64,000 nt of DNA from the NCBI GenBank assembly GCA_011799875.1, contig CM022298.1, positions 51,714,434-51,778,433 on the forward strand, read 5' to 3'. This DNA is from Thinopyrum elongatum (taxonomy: Eukaryota > Streptophyta > Magnoliopsida > Poales > Poaceae). Made by a program: the position numbers and the translations under genes. Of the stretch, positions 22,410-33,735 are shown in pieces (the first letter of the stretch is position 1; the number at the start of each line of letters is the position of its first letter). The notes under the pieces were generated by a model. The model saw only the letters and a list, made by a program, of their open reading frames with translations, did not search any database and was not told the DNA's origin.

Positions 22410-23384
22410 CTACACATAGTGATATTCGTGATCACATACCATCGGAGCTTCAACCAGTGAAGGGTTGAGTATCATAACCTCCCAGTAATCAGGCCACACA
22501 ACATCAAAATGAAGAATGTAGCTGACCGAGACCTTTGTGTCCTTCACAAAACAAAGCCAACCCTCGCTGAGGAACATATTTCTACCCGAAGTTCTCAGTG
22601 TTACTGACCAGGAGCAGCTTCTGCCGACACGAAGGTTAACGGTACGGTGACCCAGCTTACCACAGCTCAGGCGCTCAGCAAACTTCTTTGTTATAGGAAA
22701 GGTTAATTGCAGGTGAGGGGGAATGAGTATTCTAACAAATTTTGTTCCATTACTCGGCTGGACTATATGCCCAACCGAAACGGGCCGACCATTCTTAAAT
22801 TTTTTAGCTGAACCTTCAATGTTCTGCTCCTCTTCCAGCGGAACCATCATCTTCTCCTGCTCATCCTGGAGAGCATCCCTTGTCATCTTCATCTTCTTCA
22901 CCTTCTGCTAGCCAACATTTCTTACTCCCTTCATCTTGTGATCCCCATCCCTGTCCTCCAGCTGTTCTAGTCCTTTCGTCTTATTCCTTTTCTCCTCGTC
23001 CTGTGCAACCTCCTTCATCTTCTTCTTGTTCTGGTCGTCCTGTGCAACCTCCTTCATCTTCTTCTTATGTTCTTTCACAACAACCACCAATGAACATACT
23101 CCAACGAATTGTTCCGACGGATAGGTAAGCCCGTCAGCCATTTTCTTTAGATTACGCCTGTGTTTCCAGCTCACGCGCACACCACCACCATTATGGTGCT
23201 TTTCCTTAGTGCTCACCTCTGTTGGCTTCTTGACGGTGGGCATGCTTCCGCCGTGCTCACTGTCTGAATCTCTGATCATTATAGGTGCGTCAGCCATGCC
23301 TTTGCTGGAATTAAGAAACATCAACAGCTTACCATCAGTAAATGGAGTGTCGAACCCTATAACATATCCAAAAGTTCTCATCAT
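22410..23384 (-). pseudogene. B3-domain protein with Lys-rich repeats, one internal TAG
   Basis: One frame on the minus strand from ATG 23384 to a stop at 22410, broken only by TAG 22908-22910 (VRNVG, TAG, QKVKKMKMTRD). N-terminal part: GYVIGFDTPFTDGKLLMFLN and an acidic-serine stretch. Middle: two tandem copies of a 13-residue Lys-rich unit containing KKKMKEVAQD (39-bp DNA repeat, about 22990-23070) in a highly charged, probably helical region. C-terminal B3 domain: FVRILIPPHLQLTFPITKKF, AERLSCGKL, WSVTLRTSGRNMFLSEGWLC, VSYILHFDVVWPDYWEVMIL. The start may not be the true one, as an upstream exon is possible. The B3 domain suggests a nuclear DNA-binding protein of REM type. If the TAG is real the B3 domain would be lost. 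Confidence 0.72.
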
Positions 23385-24366
23385 TCAGAACAAATCAATC
23401 CGACAGTCAAATCTGATGAACTACAATGCTTTCTACTGGACTCTCCTAAAAAATGGAGCATTACATGTACTGCAAAATAGTTTACGGGCGGACCAAGAGG
23501 TCAACAATCTTGACCACAAGACTACCAACCAAAGCAGAGTGCGACCTTATTTTGCCCACACACCAGTCCCCCAAACCACCCCCCAATCTAATACACATGA
23601 AAAAGTTCAAACACTGTAAAATGACAGATCTTAATTTGTTGACTACATTCCTAAATCTTAAGCATCAGTAACTTGTGGTAAGGCGTGAATGGAGGGTGCT
23701 CTAAACAAGATGAAGAACCTAAATCCAACGGTTAAGAGGAGGTGCAACTTTAAGGCGGGGAATGAGAGGATGGCGGCGTGGACTGGATGACGGCGAGAAG
23801 GCGACGTCATAGACGATGAGGCGACGGCCGAGACGACGGAGCTCCAATGCGAGCGAGCTTCCAGGGCGAATGGTGTAGAATGCGAGAGGGTAGGGGGTTT
23901 TTCAGCTGGGGAGGAATGAGAACAGTGTCCACTGGTTTAGATATATTGATGAGCCAGCCGGGCCGACGAGACCGGACGCATGTTCAATAACTCACTGCAC
24001 CTGCCTTTTGGTGTATGACATGCGGGTCCAACGTAGGACATGACCCACCTGTCGTCTAAATGCGTATGGCGCGGTGCACCAAAAGGAATATATCTATGAT
24101 TCATGTTGCGCCAGGGGAAAAGGCAAGACAGGTGAGCCGCACCAGTTAAAACAATAGGATGGTCCGACAATATGGGCCGCCTGATTTTACAGATACAAGA
24201 TTGTAATGAACTTATACAGCACATAGATACTACTAGTGGGATCATAGTGCAAAATCACATGGTCCAGCCAAGTACATGAGAACATGCTCTTTTTCGCATA
24301 CGAAACGCCACGAGAAGCTCGACCAGGTTTGGACGCCATCCCTTGCCTTATTGCCCAGCCTATGAT
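23385..24366. other. Upstream region of the minus-strand B3 gene, with a duplicated module
   Basis: Contains a GC-rich stretch at 23750-23920 that on the minus strand looks like a 5' leader (CTCGCATTCTACACCATTCG). It also contains a 24105-24230 module that recurs upstream of the F-box/FBD gene at 37391-37560. No open frame with a recognisable domain. Confidence 0.5.
24105..24230. repeat. Copy 1 of a dispersed upstream module
   Basis: Starts GCGCCAGGGGAAAAGGCAAG. It continues with a GACAGGTGAGCCGCACCAG core and, after a gap, TGTAATGAACTTATACA. It matches 37391-37560 closely over the first 80 bases or so and then in patches. It lies about 700 bp upstream of the minus-strand B3 gene. Confidence 0.75.
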
Positions 24367-24717
24367 CTACCCAGGACTATCAATGTCGAGCTCATCTAAT
24401 TCATCAATAGAGGTCGACGTGGAGTTCTGCATAGCCAACCTGTGTTTCAGCTTCACTTCTTCCGCCTATAGCGCCTGAAGAATCTCTTCCTTTTTGCCAA
24501 CAGCAAGGTCAATCTCTTCTTGTGTAGCGTCGAGGAAAGTGGATATGTCAGGATAGCAAGAAAAATCCCTCTCTGCCCTGACAATCTCTTTGCAACACTC
24601 TATCCAGCCGTCAATCTCGACCTCGATATGGCGCCGCCAAAGCTCTTCCCGTCGCTCCAGAGTATGGTTGGAGCGAGATCCCAATACAGCTAGCGAACGC
24701 GGAGCTGCAAAATCCAT
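24367..24717 (-). pseudogene. Small helical protein of unknown family, one internal TAG
   Basis: Not recognised. ATG at 24717 (MDFAAPRSLAVLGSRS), then a charged, mostly helical sequence (ERREELWRRHIEVEIDGWIE, FLDATQEEIDLAVGKKEE). TAG at 24466-24468 follows ILQAL. The frame stays open after it (AEEVKLKHRLAMQNSTSTSI, then DELDELDIDSPG) and ends at 24367. With the TAG read as a former CAG the product is 116 residues with an acidic tail. There is no signal peptide or membrane segment. It sits between two genes of unrelated families. The segment that carries it appears to be absent from the otherwise similar region at 37391-37620. Confidence 0.5.
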
Positions 24718-25376
24718 CCTGCTTCAGAGATCAGTATACTATACTATACTACTACTGGAGGTTTTCTAACATTTCAGAGACAAAACAACATATATAGCGA
24801 CTGAAGTTCAAAGCCATGTTAACTGGCGTCGCACCTGACCCGTACGTGCGACCATGCCATGCGAGCCAGCACGTAACATGCCTAACGAACTAGCATGTAC
24901 CCGTACTCGACCGCGACACTGAACGAAGTTGTAGTATAACGTTAAATGTTTCTGAATTTGGGCAAACCAAGTGTAACCAAACCGGACTCTTGGAACTATG
25001 CTGAGAACTAAAAGTACAATGAGGCAAAGAAGTATAAAACATACTGTATGTTTGCATAAAACAACTATGGATGCACAAACTGCTGGCATTTTTGAAAGTT
25101 AGGTAATTGAAGTGGCATTAGTCGGAATCACCATAATTCAAGTGGCATTTATCCAATTAAGAACACTCTGTTGTAAACTAATGAAAGAAGCAGCAAGAAC
25201 CATGCAAGTCACAACCTTTATACGTAATAATTCTGGCAATACCATCTAAGGATAAGGATTACAGAGTTGCATCCTCTAACTAAACAACAATAGCAAGTAA
25301 GGATAATAAATATAGTAGATGCATCCCCCTCGCACGGAACAATCTTCTTGCATCATGGAACACGCTAATCAGATAG
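24718..25376. other. Spacer downstream of the F-box/FBD gene
   Basis: About 660 bp of AT-rich sequence, including TACTATACTATACTACTACT at about 24734. Probably the 3' UTR of the minus-strand F-box gene plus the promoter of the small gene at 24717. No domain-bearing frame seen. Confidence 0.45.
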
Positions 25377-26646
25377 TTACCGAACCAGTGCGCCTTTGCT
25401 ATCATAAACAGAACTCTTTACACAAGGATTTGCCAAGAAAGTATCATAGATTTCCTTAATGGAACCTACAAACTCAGGCACAAGTTGCACACACGTTGAC
25501 TTAAGCCTTGGCGATGATCTGAACATCAGTTTTAGGAAATCATGTTCATGATCTTCTCAAGTGAAGCCATTGACCCCCACTACTTCAAGACGGGTGAACG
25601 AGATACTTTGGCATCTCCAATTCTTTGGCTCCTCACAACGGCAATTTCCTGGGCATGCTATCCTCTGAAGCAAATGACGAGTATTAGCATGCATTTTATT
25701 TATGATCTAGAGTAGTATTTAACATGTGGCTATTACTACTATTTCTGCATCCCTGAACAAGGGAAAAGAGCACGTACTGCAATGTATATCCCAGTGAACA
25801 CAAGAAAAAATGAAAGAACATGTAGCATGGATGCAGGATATAAGCCAGGGGGAGAATTACCTCCTACCAAACTAGAATGACGACGACAAGCATTTTCGTC
25901 ACGGCACAAATCTAATGCAACCGAAAGAGACGTAACACAAATGGACCAAAAACATGCCCAGGTGATGCAACATTTATTATCAATAGCGAGAAGTGGGTAA
26001 CTGGAAGCTTCTCCAGCTCTTGTGCAAACAGCATGTCTTCTGCACGCTCCGACTCATCATCCAAATAATTCTGCAAAACAATACAATTCAGCAGGATACC
26101 ATGCATAAAAGGAATTGATGTTTTGATGTACAAATTTAGCAGACTGGGTACGAACACAAAATACTAGACGCGTACAGGGAGCGATATATGCAACTGGAGG
26201 GCATGAACAGGAGGACGGAGCTGCGACCCTGCATTGCTTTCGCGAGTACTTAGGCAAGAAGACCGTGATGCTGTCCACACGCCCACAACCGAACACAGGA
26301 GCCAGGTGTGTGAAGCAGCAGTCCCAGTCAAAAATCTCCAGCATTGGCGCCGAGATGGAGATGCTGAACTCCGGGCCGGCCTCGAATTCCATTTTCAAAT
26401 GCTACAGCACTGGCGTCACGAAGTTGATGCTACTGCATACCATGTCACTTGTGAGAACAAGCATCCGCAGTGACCCGGAGTGGATCACGATGTCGTATGC
26501 AGAAGATGTCACCCTCAGCAAGCGCAGCACGGGCAGAGGGTGACCAGGGTGCCGACGTCCATGACGCTGCAACCGTCGAGGCATAATGCCTCCACCGCCG
26601 GGGACACGCCGGCCGGCAGCCGTGTGAAGTAGATGTGCTTATACGA
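25377..26646 (-). pseudogene. F-box/LRR/FBD gene, 3' part (after the LARD insertion)
   Basis: Continuation of the gene begun at 37182. From 26646 leftward: HIYFTRLPAGVSPAVEALCL, then VMDVGTLVTLCPC, a frameshift, LRVTSSAYDIVIHSGSLRML, a TAG (NFVTPVL, TAG, HLKMEFE), and leucine-rich-repeat-like sequence to about 26170. The second exon is 26070-25861 (NYLDDESERAEDMLFAQELE), with TAGs after FRLH and after ILVW. The third exon, 25664-25377, is a clear FBD domain (CPGNCRCEEPKNWRCQSISF, then a TGA after GVNGFT, then HDFLKLMFRSSPRLK), ending in TAA 25377-25379. FBD proteins pair an N-terminal F-box with LRR-like and FBD parts and are presumed SCF receptors. The gene is doubly dead: disrupted by the insertion and by at least four stops. 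Confidence 0.82.
26642..26646. repeat. Target site duplication of the LARD, left copy
   Basis: TACGA, identical to 36681-36685, immediately outside the TGT...ACA element ends. Proves the insertion into the F-box/FBD gene. Confidence 0.95.
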
Positions 26647-29600
26647 TGTCACACCCTGATTTTTGGCCCTTTCTTTTTCTTTTGTTTTTCTTTGGATTTT
26701 TGAATTGAATAGCTTTTCTGTGGCTCTGTGGTCCTGAAACCTGGGAAGACCATCTCTTCTCAGGCTCCCAAATGGCTTGTCATCCTCAAAACCATCCCAA
26801 GATCATTTTATTTCCCATCTTGGACCAATCCTAATATTCGTTTTATTGGGACTATTCCTTTTTCTGTTAAAGGAATAATCCTTTTTGCCCTAGGTTGTGA
26901 AACAATCTATATTTCTATCTTCCACAAAATTACCAAATAATTCTCATAAATTGCTTGGGTCATATCCTCCACAGATATGTCAAAATCCTTCCTTGGCATC
27001 ATCAAAGATAATTCACAAATATTACTTTTATAATTCTTCCCTAAGTGGCTTTTTGAGAAGGAAGTGTCATTTTATCTTTGCTTGATTGACTCCAAACTTT
27101 TTGGACAACTTTTCTTGTCCATATCATGGCCACATGACAAAATTCAACTGAATTTGCCTAGTGAACCTTCCTCAGCAAATTTCCAAATTTCCTGTCTGAG
27201 GGAAGCCTTTGTGAAGTACTAGCTAGGATAATCCAAATGAGTTGAAATTTTGCAAGGTCCATCATATGATCAAATCATCACTCTCCTCAAGATTTGGGCT
27301 CATGTCATCACTCTATGTGAGCTCAGCATCAAATCTTGGTTTCTGGTTACATTTTCAGGTTGTGAAGCAACTATATTTTATATTCCTTCATTTTTCCTGA
27401 AAATTTACCAGGGCATGCTCCTAACCATATTAACTCTCTCCCAAAAATTTGGACTCATTTTATCTATCCTTTTTTCCCTCAGCTATTTTTCTTAGATTCT
27501 GTCAAGAGAGCTACATTGTGAAGCAAGTACCATTTTGGTATTTCCAAATGGTATGCAACTTTTATAGTAGTCTCATATGATTATATAACTCATCTCCTCC
27601 AAATATCAGCTTAATCCAATCATCCATGTGAGTGTTACTTCATGTTTTCCAATTTTGACCAGTGGGGCCCTTTCTACAGCAAGTACCCTATAGACTCCTT
27701 CGTTTGGGCTGATATTTTGCCAACACAGTCACCTTATCATGTGATCAAGCAATGCCAAAGATCAGAGTCCAACTCCAAGCCAATCTCTCTTAGTTCATAT
27801 CAAATAGTTTGCTGTTGATCTGCCTTGGAGCCAAGTGTTATTATCTTCTTTGCCCCTGCCCTTGCTTGTTTCTTCCTTGGCACTCGGGGTAGCACGGTCT
27901 ATCGCCCAGACATGGTTTGACAGCCCAGAGCATGGGCTATTGTCGTGTGCACGCTCTGATCAAGGGGCTGGCATGCCTAAGAGCACGCTATGGCAGGTGG
28001 AGCCCCATGTCCCCGTCCGTTTCCTCTGTTTCTCCAGCGTTCGCCGTGTCCATTAGTTCCCCCGTGATCCCCTGCCCCGTCCTGTGCCTCTGCCCCATCC
28101 GGTCTCGTCACCGTTTAGTCATAGTCGAGCTGCCCGTGACGCTAGCCTCCCCTGACCTCCATTGGCAGCGAGCAAGAGAGCTCACGAGCTCTCCAGAAGC
28201 TCTCCCTCGGCTATATATAGACCCCTCGACCTCCTCCGCAGCTCGCAGCTCCCTCCCCGACCTCCTAGTCCACCGGAGCTGCCCCACCTCCTCATCTACT
28301 CGCCTCCATCTGCCATGGCCACCTCGGCCTCCTCTTGTTCCGGCCGCCCCGAGCTCCCTCGCTCCTTCCCGACCTCGCCACCGCCTTCTCCACCTCCCGG
28401 CGATCCTCCCAATGCCCTCAGCTTGTCGCCGGAGTCCCTGAGGCCGCCGCCTCCCTGCTTCTCCACTGCCGCAAGCCGCCGTCGCCCTCCGCCCTTCCCC
28501 GGCGCTGCTGCGGTGCGGGATGGACGCGGTGCCCCTCCCTGCACCCGCCGGCAGCCTCGCCCTGGCCAGAGACCACCGGAGCTGCCCGGCCCGACGGCAG
28601 CAGCGCCCCTCCCCTGCTCCTCCTCTGTCCCGTGTGGGGAACGGGCATGGAAGAAGAAGACCGAGGCCAGACGGGCACCACGTCGCTCCCGACCCCACCC
28701 GTCAGCGGCTACCCGTTGACCAGCCCCAGGTCCAGTCAGCGTAAGTGGAGACGCTTTTCCGGTAATACGCTTTCGTTTCTGGAAAGCGTATTTTCCTTCT
28801 TCAGCTCATAGTATGTTTTCACGGTTCTGAAAGCGTATTCCTCTGAAATATGTTTTCTATTTTTTCCTCCCAGGGACTTGTTTGTAGGAATAATATTATA
28901 GATTGGTCCCTGATCTTCCACCCTCTGTATCTTCGCGACCGTAACTCCAATTGAGGTGAATCCAAAGCTCACGTCTTCATCTCGTCGAGCCCTATCTGTT
29001 GGTAACATTTTCACAATGTGTTCACATATAGGAAATCACCATTTTGCCCTTGCCCCTATCTTGCCCCCTCCGAGAGAGGATCTTTTTCGGCGAATCGTTC
29101 CGTGGCTTCACCGCACTTCTCCTTGGTGGTTCCTTCATCCCCAGGCAAGCCACAACAGCCACTTGCATGATGGATTTGCAGTAGCTATGCTTTATATGCT
29201 TATGGTTCCAAGCTCGTTCTTATGCCCTGATTATTTTTCATCTGGTTGGTTACATGCTTACTTGCTAATATTGTTACCACGTTCTATATATTCTGGTAGT
29301 TATTTTCCCGATGCTAGTGGTCATACTATGTTCATATTAGTGATATGTTTTGCTATACTTGTGCTAGTCATGATCATCGCTATGCCATGTTCTTGTGCAT
29401 CGAGTAGAGTAATCTTTATTGTTGTTCTCGTTAAATGCTTATGTTGCTCATCCATGCTCATGATGATATCCTGCTCATATGCATGTCAGTGCATCATGCT
29501 ATTTTATTAATATGGCTCAGCTCATTAGTATTCAAGTTAAACCGGACTGTAATCAAATTTGAACATCTGTTGGCTGAGTCATAGTGCCATCGAATCGAGC

Positions 29601-30947
29601 TAACCAGTGCAGCCACACTTGCCTTTATGGGGGGCCCTGATAGGGTTTATTGTCATGCCTCTCGCCGGTGCCTCCAACTAGGGAAGGTTATGGGTGCGCG
29701 CTGCCCTGATCAGGTAGGCGGACATAAGCCTTGTGTGCCCGTGTTGGATTGAGCGCTCTTGTCCCTGTTTGGGACCGTTTTTGTTTTGCCACGACGGTGG
29801 CCGTTGGATGTCACGAGGTGACATCGGGGCCACCCATGACTTAGCCCAAAGGGGAGTTTGTCAGAGTTGCCGGGAGAGTGTCATGGCAATAGATCAGTTT
29901 TGTCGGAACGTCGTTGGTCCACCCGAATGGGAGTACGAGGCCATGTGTTCCATGGTGTGGGTACAATGTGCTAACCTCTGCAGAGTGTTTAATGTATCGA
30001 TAGCCGTGCCCGCGGATAAGGGCCCAGTTCGTAGTAGGTCACACTATGAGTCAACAGAAATAATAACCTGTTTAATTATAACCCTGGTTCGATGAGGAAA
30101 GAAGTTGGTTGATCTTTATGTGATCGTGAGAGGATGACAATGGTATCGTGGATACCGAAGCTGGTTGATGTTTGTGGTGTTATGCGGTAATCACGGGTAA
30201 GGATCAAGCTCCATGTGGTCATGTAATGATTACTATGGTATTGTTAATACCAAGCTTGATTTGATCCTGAGGTGATCGTGTGATGTCCACGATGGTAAGT
30301 GGTATATGTGGTGGTTACGAGGTAACCCCGAACAGAGTAACTGGATCATGTTAAGTATGCTACATGCTAGTATCATCTTGTGCAAATCATGAGTAACATT
30401 GCCATGCTCATTTGAAGTGTTGCTAGATGTGTTATGTTCAACATGTTCATGCAATGCTTATTATGTTCTAGTGGTATCATGTTCATCATTGCTTTAACCT
30501 GTAAATGCCATGCTATTGTTTGTCTGGATTGCTTTGGTTGCTGTGAGCTTGCAAGTACATTCAATGTACTGACCTGGTGTGCCATGCCAATTTGCAGGTC
30601 ATGCCTTGTCTGCTTGCTTGTTTGTCGTGGATCCCGAGTTTGCCAGCTAGGATACGTGTTCTAGCCAGAGTCCCTGCGGAGTGGAGTCCATCATTGTCGT
30701 CGTTCGTTGTTCCGCTGCTAGAAGTCATTCTGCTACTACGAGTTGTCCTGTTGCTAGCATATAGGAACCTGAGCAGGCGTAGTGTCACCGTGCCGATGTA
30801 ATTCCCTGTCATATCGGAACCCTTGTATCCGTATCGATTGTAATAAAGAGCTGATTTGTTCTATGCCAAGCAATGCCGTATTCCAGAAGACTTGATCTCT
30901 GGGCTGGAATACAGGGTGTTCCGGTCTCTCTGAGCCGGGGTGCCACA
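26647..30947 (+). repeat. 5' LTR of the LARD
   Basis: Begins TGTCACACCCTGATTTTTGG and ends GGGGTGCCACA. A GC-rich block, 27840-28740, holds the probable promoter (CTATATATAG at 28211-28220) and overlapping frames on both strands that I do not take as genes. The LTR contains several stretches absent from the 3' LTR. Confidence 0.9.
28211..28220 (+). promoter_or_regulatory. Probable TATA box of the LARD 5' LTR
   Basis: CTCGGCTATATATAGACCCC in a GC-rich block followed by a CCTCCTCCGCAGCTCG-type leader, which looks like a grass core promoter. The matching region is deleted from the 3' LTR. Confidence 0.55.
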
Positions 30948-33735
30948 ACGGTTGGTATCAGAGCAGCTCTGGCTGTAGGACGCCCTAGTCTGCGCGAGCG
31001 TTAGAAAGCGGTAGTATCAAGTCTTGTCAATCTCCTGCATTTGGTTGTTGCATTTGTTTGTCGCATAGCATGCATATAGACTTATTATTTTGTCGCTAAC
31101 GATTGATCTTGTCAGTGTAGGTGGCATCAGTTTCGATCCACTACCCGCACCCTCCTTCTTCGCATACCTGTTCTTCGTTGTTCGGCGTCATCTCTATCCC
31201 AGTGGAGCGATACCGAGGTACCAAGTGTTCCAGACACCATTTGCGGGTATCGTATCCTTATCTGTCTATCAGCCACCCCTAACATTTCGGTGATAGACAT
31301 GTCTCTATCCCGGATCATGTCATCCCTCTCACCGCTTCGGCAACCCTTACTGATCTATGCTATTAGAAAAGGGGCAATGCCAGTAAGCACAGTTTTCCAC
31401 CACTATCTTACCCTGTCACCCTATTCTTTGGATGAGTACGATTTTTGTTTGTCTGCTTGATGATGATGTGGTCGTAACCTTCGTGTTCCGCTACATAATT
31501 ACTAAGTCCATCCTCACCTCCATGTCGGCCCAGATGCGACCGGTGTTAAGCCAGCGCTAGGTAACCTTGTTTACACCAACTCCTTCCAGACTTGAATTCA
31601 CTTTCGTGCACATCGCCACAGCATATTAGACCGTAATACCGGAGTTTTCGCAAGATCTGTGTGCTTAAGTATGCATGCATATTATTGTTGTCAGTAGCAG
31701 TAATGTGTGATGTTGCTTGATTATAATATTAATTGTAAGCTTTGTGTGCTTTTGTTTTAGTTGTTTCTTTCGCTTACATCTTTGGGCCCTCGATGTTACC
31801 TTATTTTCCCCTTATTAAAGTTGCTCATCAATCGACACCGGACCCGAAGAATCAATGAGGAGTTCAAATATTTGGAAGCTCAGCTAAACATTATGGAATT
31901 ATCAGCCAACTGCATCATATTGAGAACATTCGGTCTGAATATAAATGATATCCTAACCGGATTATCAGCTTCATGTCTACCTCAGTGTGCAAAATTTTCA
32001 CAGTAATAATGATGAAATCATCCGGAAAACCAGTGGTGCGCACGACCAATGGTATTTTATGAGTCAAAGGTATGGTTCATAGACAAGGATTGATTCTATT
32101 ATGAGTACAATGTTGAAACTTGCTATACCCGGGAGCTAGCCAAAATATGCCATGTACCCAACAATCAGCAAGGATGATACTCGAACAACCCCTTTCATAC
32201 ATGTGAAAGGCAGCAGAAATACTAAAGGGTATATATATATATGGCATTGAGTCAACATATTTCAGATAGAAGCTTTTGGTGTAAGCATCCCAGTGTTCCC
32301 TCGCAAGCTAACAGAGAAGCTTACAATGCAAGTCTCCTCGGCCTTCCTCGGTACGGCATGTGGATGACTTCCAGCACAAGATACTTTGTCTTCCTTAGTA
32401 AGCCACAGCAAAAGCTTCTGGCCTAATATACCGAGTATTCCCCAGTAAGTCATTAAGGGGGGAAGCGTCTGAGGTACGATACCCAGTCTTCTTCAGCTAG
32501 CTGTCTTACGAAAGGTTCAAGCACAAGCTATTCAGTCTTCCTCAGTGCGAAGGCTTTCAGCACAAGCTTTCTTAGTATGGAACTGGTACATGCTATTACA
32601 CCGCGAGTTGACAGCATATGGCAGTGCATATTAAAAAACAGATCCACCACAGCTTGGTCAGGAACACGAGCCAGTCTGGACACAAGTGACTCCCTCAGAA
32701 ACCAAATGCCCAGCTACACATTGTGAGCATACAACCAAGGTCTTGCAAGTCACTCGAACGATGATGTAAATGGAATTTGACAACCACATGAGTATTGTTA
32801 AAAGAAGGAAAGCCAGTTATACACTCCAGTGTGACAAAGGACTGTGAAGATTGATGACAACAGTGAGCTCTGTACAAGTACCAGTGAACCTGGGTTCGGA
32901 TGATCATTTCCCTACGGTTAAAACTTGAGAGACAATGAACCTGCCATTTAAATGATGTTACCATGTCAGGAGATGAGGATAAAGGTATGATAATTGTTGC
33001 ATGATTCACATGGATATACCGACAAGATGAGTAATCAGAATGTTGAACAATATTCTCGAAGCATGTGCCCTCGTATATGGGAATCAGTTAAAGGATAGTC
33101 TGCCATGATCAAGATTCTTCTTCCAAAAACACCGCCAGTCAAGTCAGTGGATACTATCGTTATAAGGCCATGCCCCCTTTTATGCTGGACGTGATAGGTG
33201 ACAGCCAAATTTTTGGCATAGACCTGATACTCGAGACAGTGGAGCTAGCCAAGGTGATTCAGAAATCCCCTCAAGAAGTTAGATTCCGCCAGGAGAACAG
33301 TATGATTCACAACACTGTGTTGAACCCGGAGGGACATGCAGCAACCCAATGCAAGGAGTAAGATGTTTGGTGTCCACCAAGAAAGTTGTTCACAACTCCA
33401 TGGAATGTGGTCAGTGTGACACATCCATCAGAAACAACTCTCGGACTTGTGAGACGGACATATATTGCAGTCATAATAATCTATCGCAGCCCGTTAAGCC
33501 GGCATATATAAAAGAAATGGTAGTCAAAGTAACATATGAGACAAGGCCTGTCAGCATATGGATACAGTGAAGCAAACCCCGCAGAGCAAGACAGTCTAGT
33601 CATGAAATTCAACGGGAACATCATATAAGGAAAAGGATACCTGAGTTGGAAACGGTTTCCTTAAGTCAGAATATTTATACTTGTTCCCTGAGCAACCAAA
33701 TCTCGAGGATTAGATTTCTTTAAGGGGGGAAGGTT
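30948..33735 (+). other. LARD internal domain, non-coding
   Basis: Begins ACGGT followed by the primer site TGGTATCAGAGC at 30953-30964, complementary to the 3' end of plant initiator tRNA-Met. The rest has only short frames. One frame at 33170-33361 (GDSQIFGIDLILETVELAKV) faintly resembles the integrase C-terminal side of gypsy polyproteins and may be a relic; this is weak. The domain ends in a purine run, AAGGGGGGAAGG, the polypurine tract. Confidence 0.75.

Noticed and set aside
28108..28811. Several overlapping frames of 80-196 codons on both strands
   Set aside because: GC-rich promoter block of the LARD LTR; Pro/Arg/Ala composition in all frames and absence from the 3' LTR argue against genes.
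29733..30095. 120-codon frame, repeated at 35779-36141
   Set aside because: Both copies lie at the same place in the two LTRs of the LARD; Cys/Trp/Arg-rich without a domain, so it reflects LTR duplication rather than a gene family.
33170..33361. Integrase-like relic in the LARD interior
   Set aside because: Resemblance is limited to a short helical stretch; not enough to call a coding relic.
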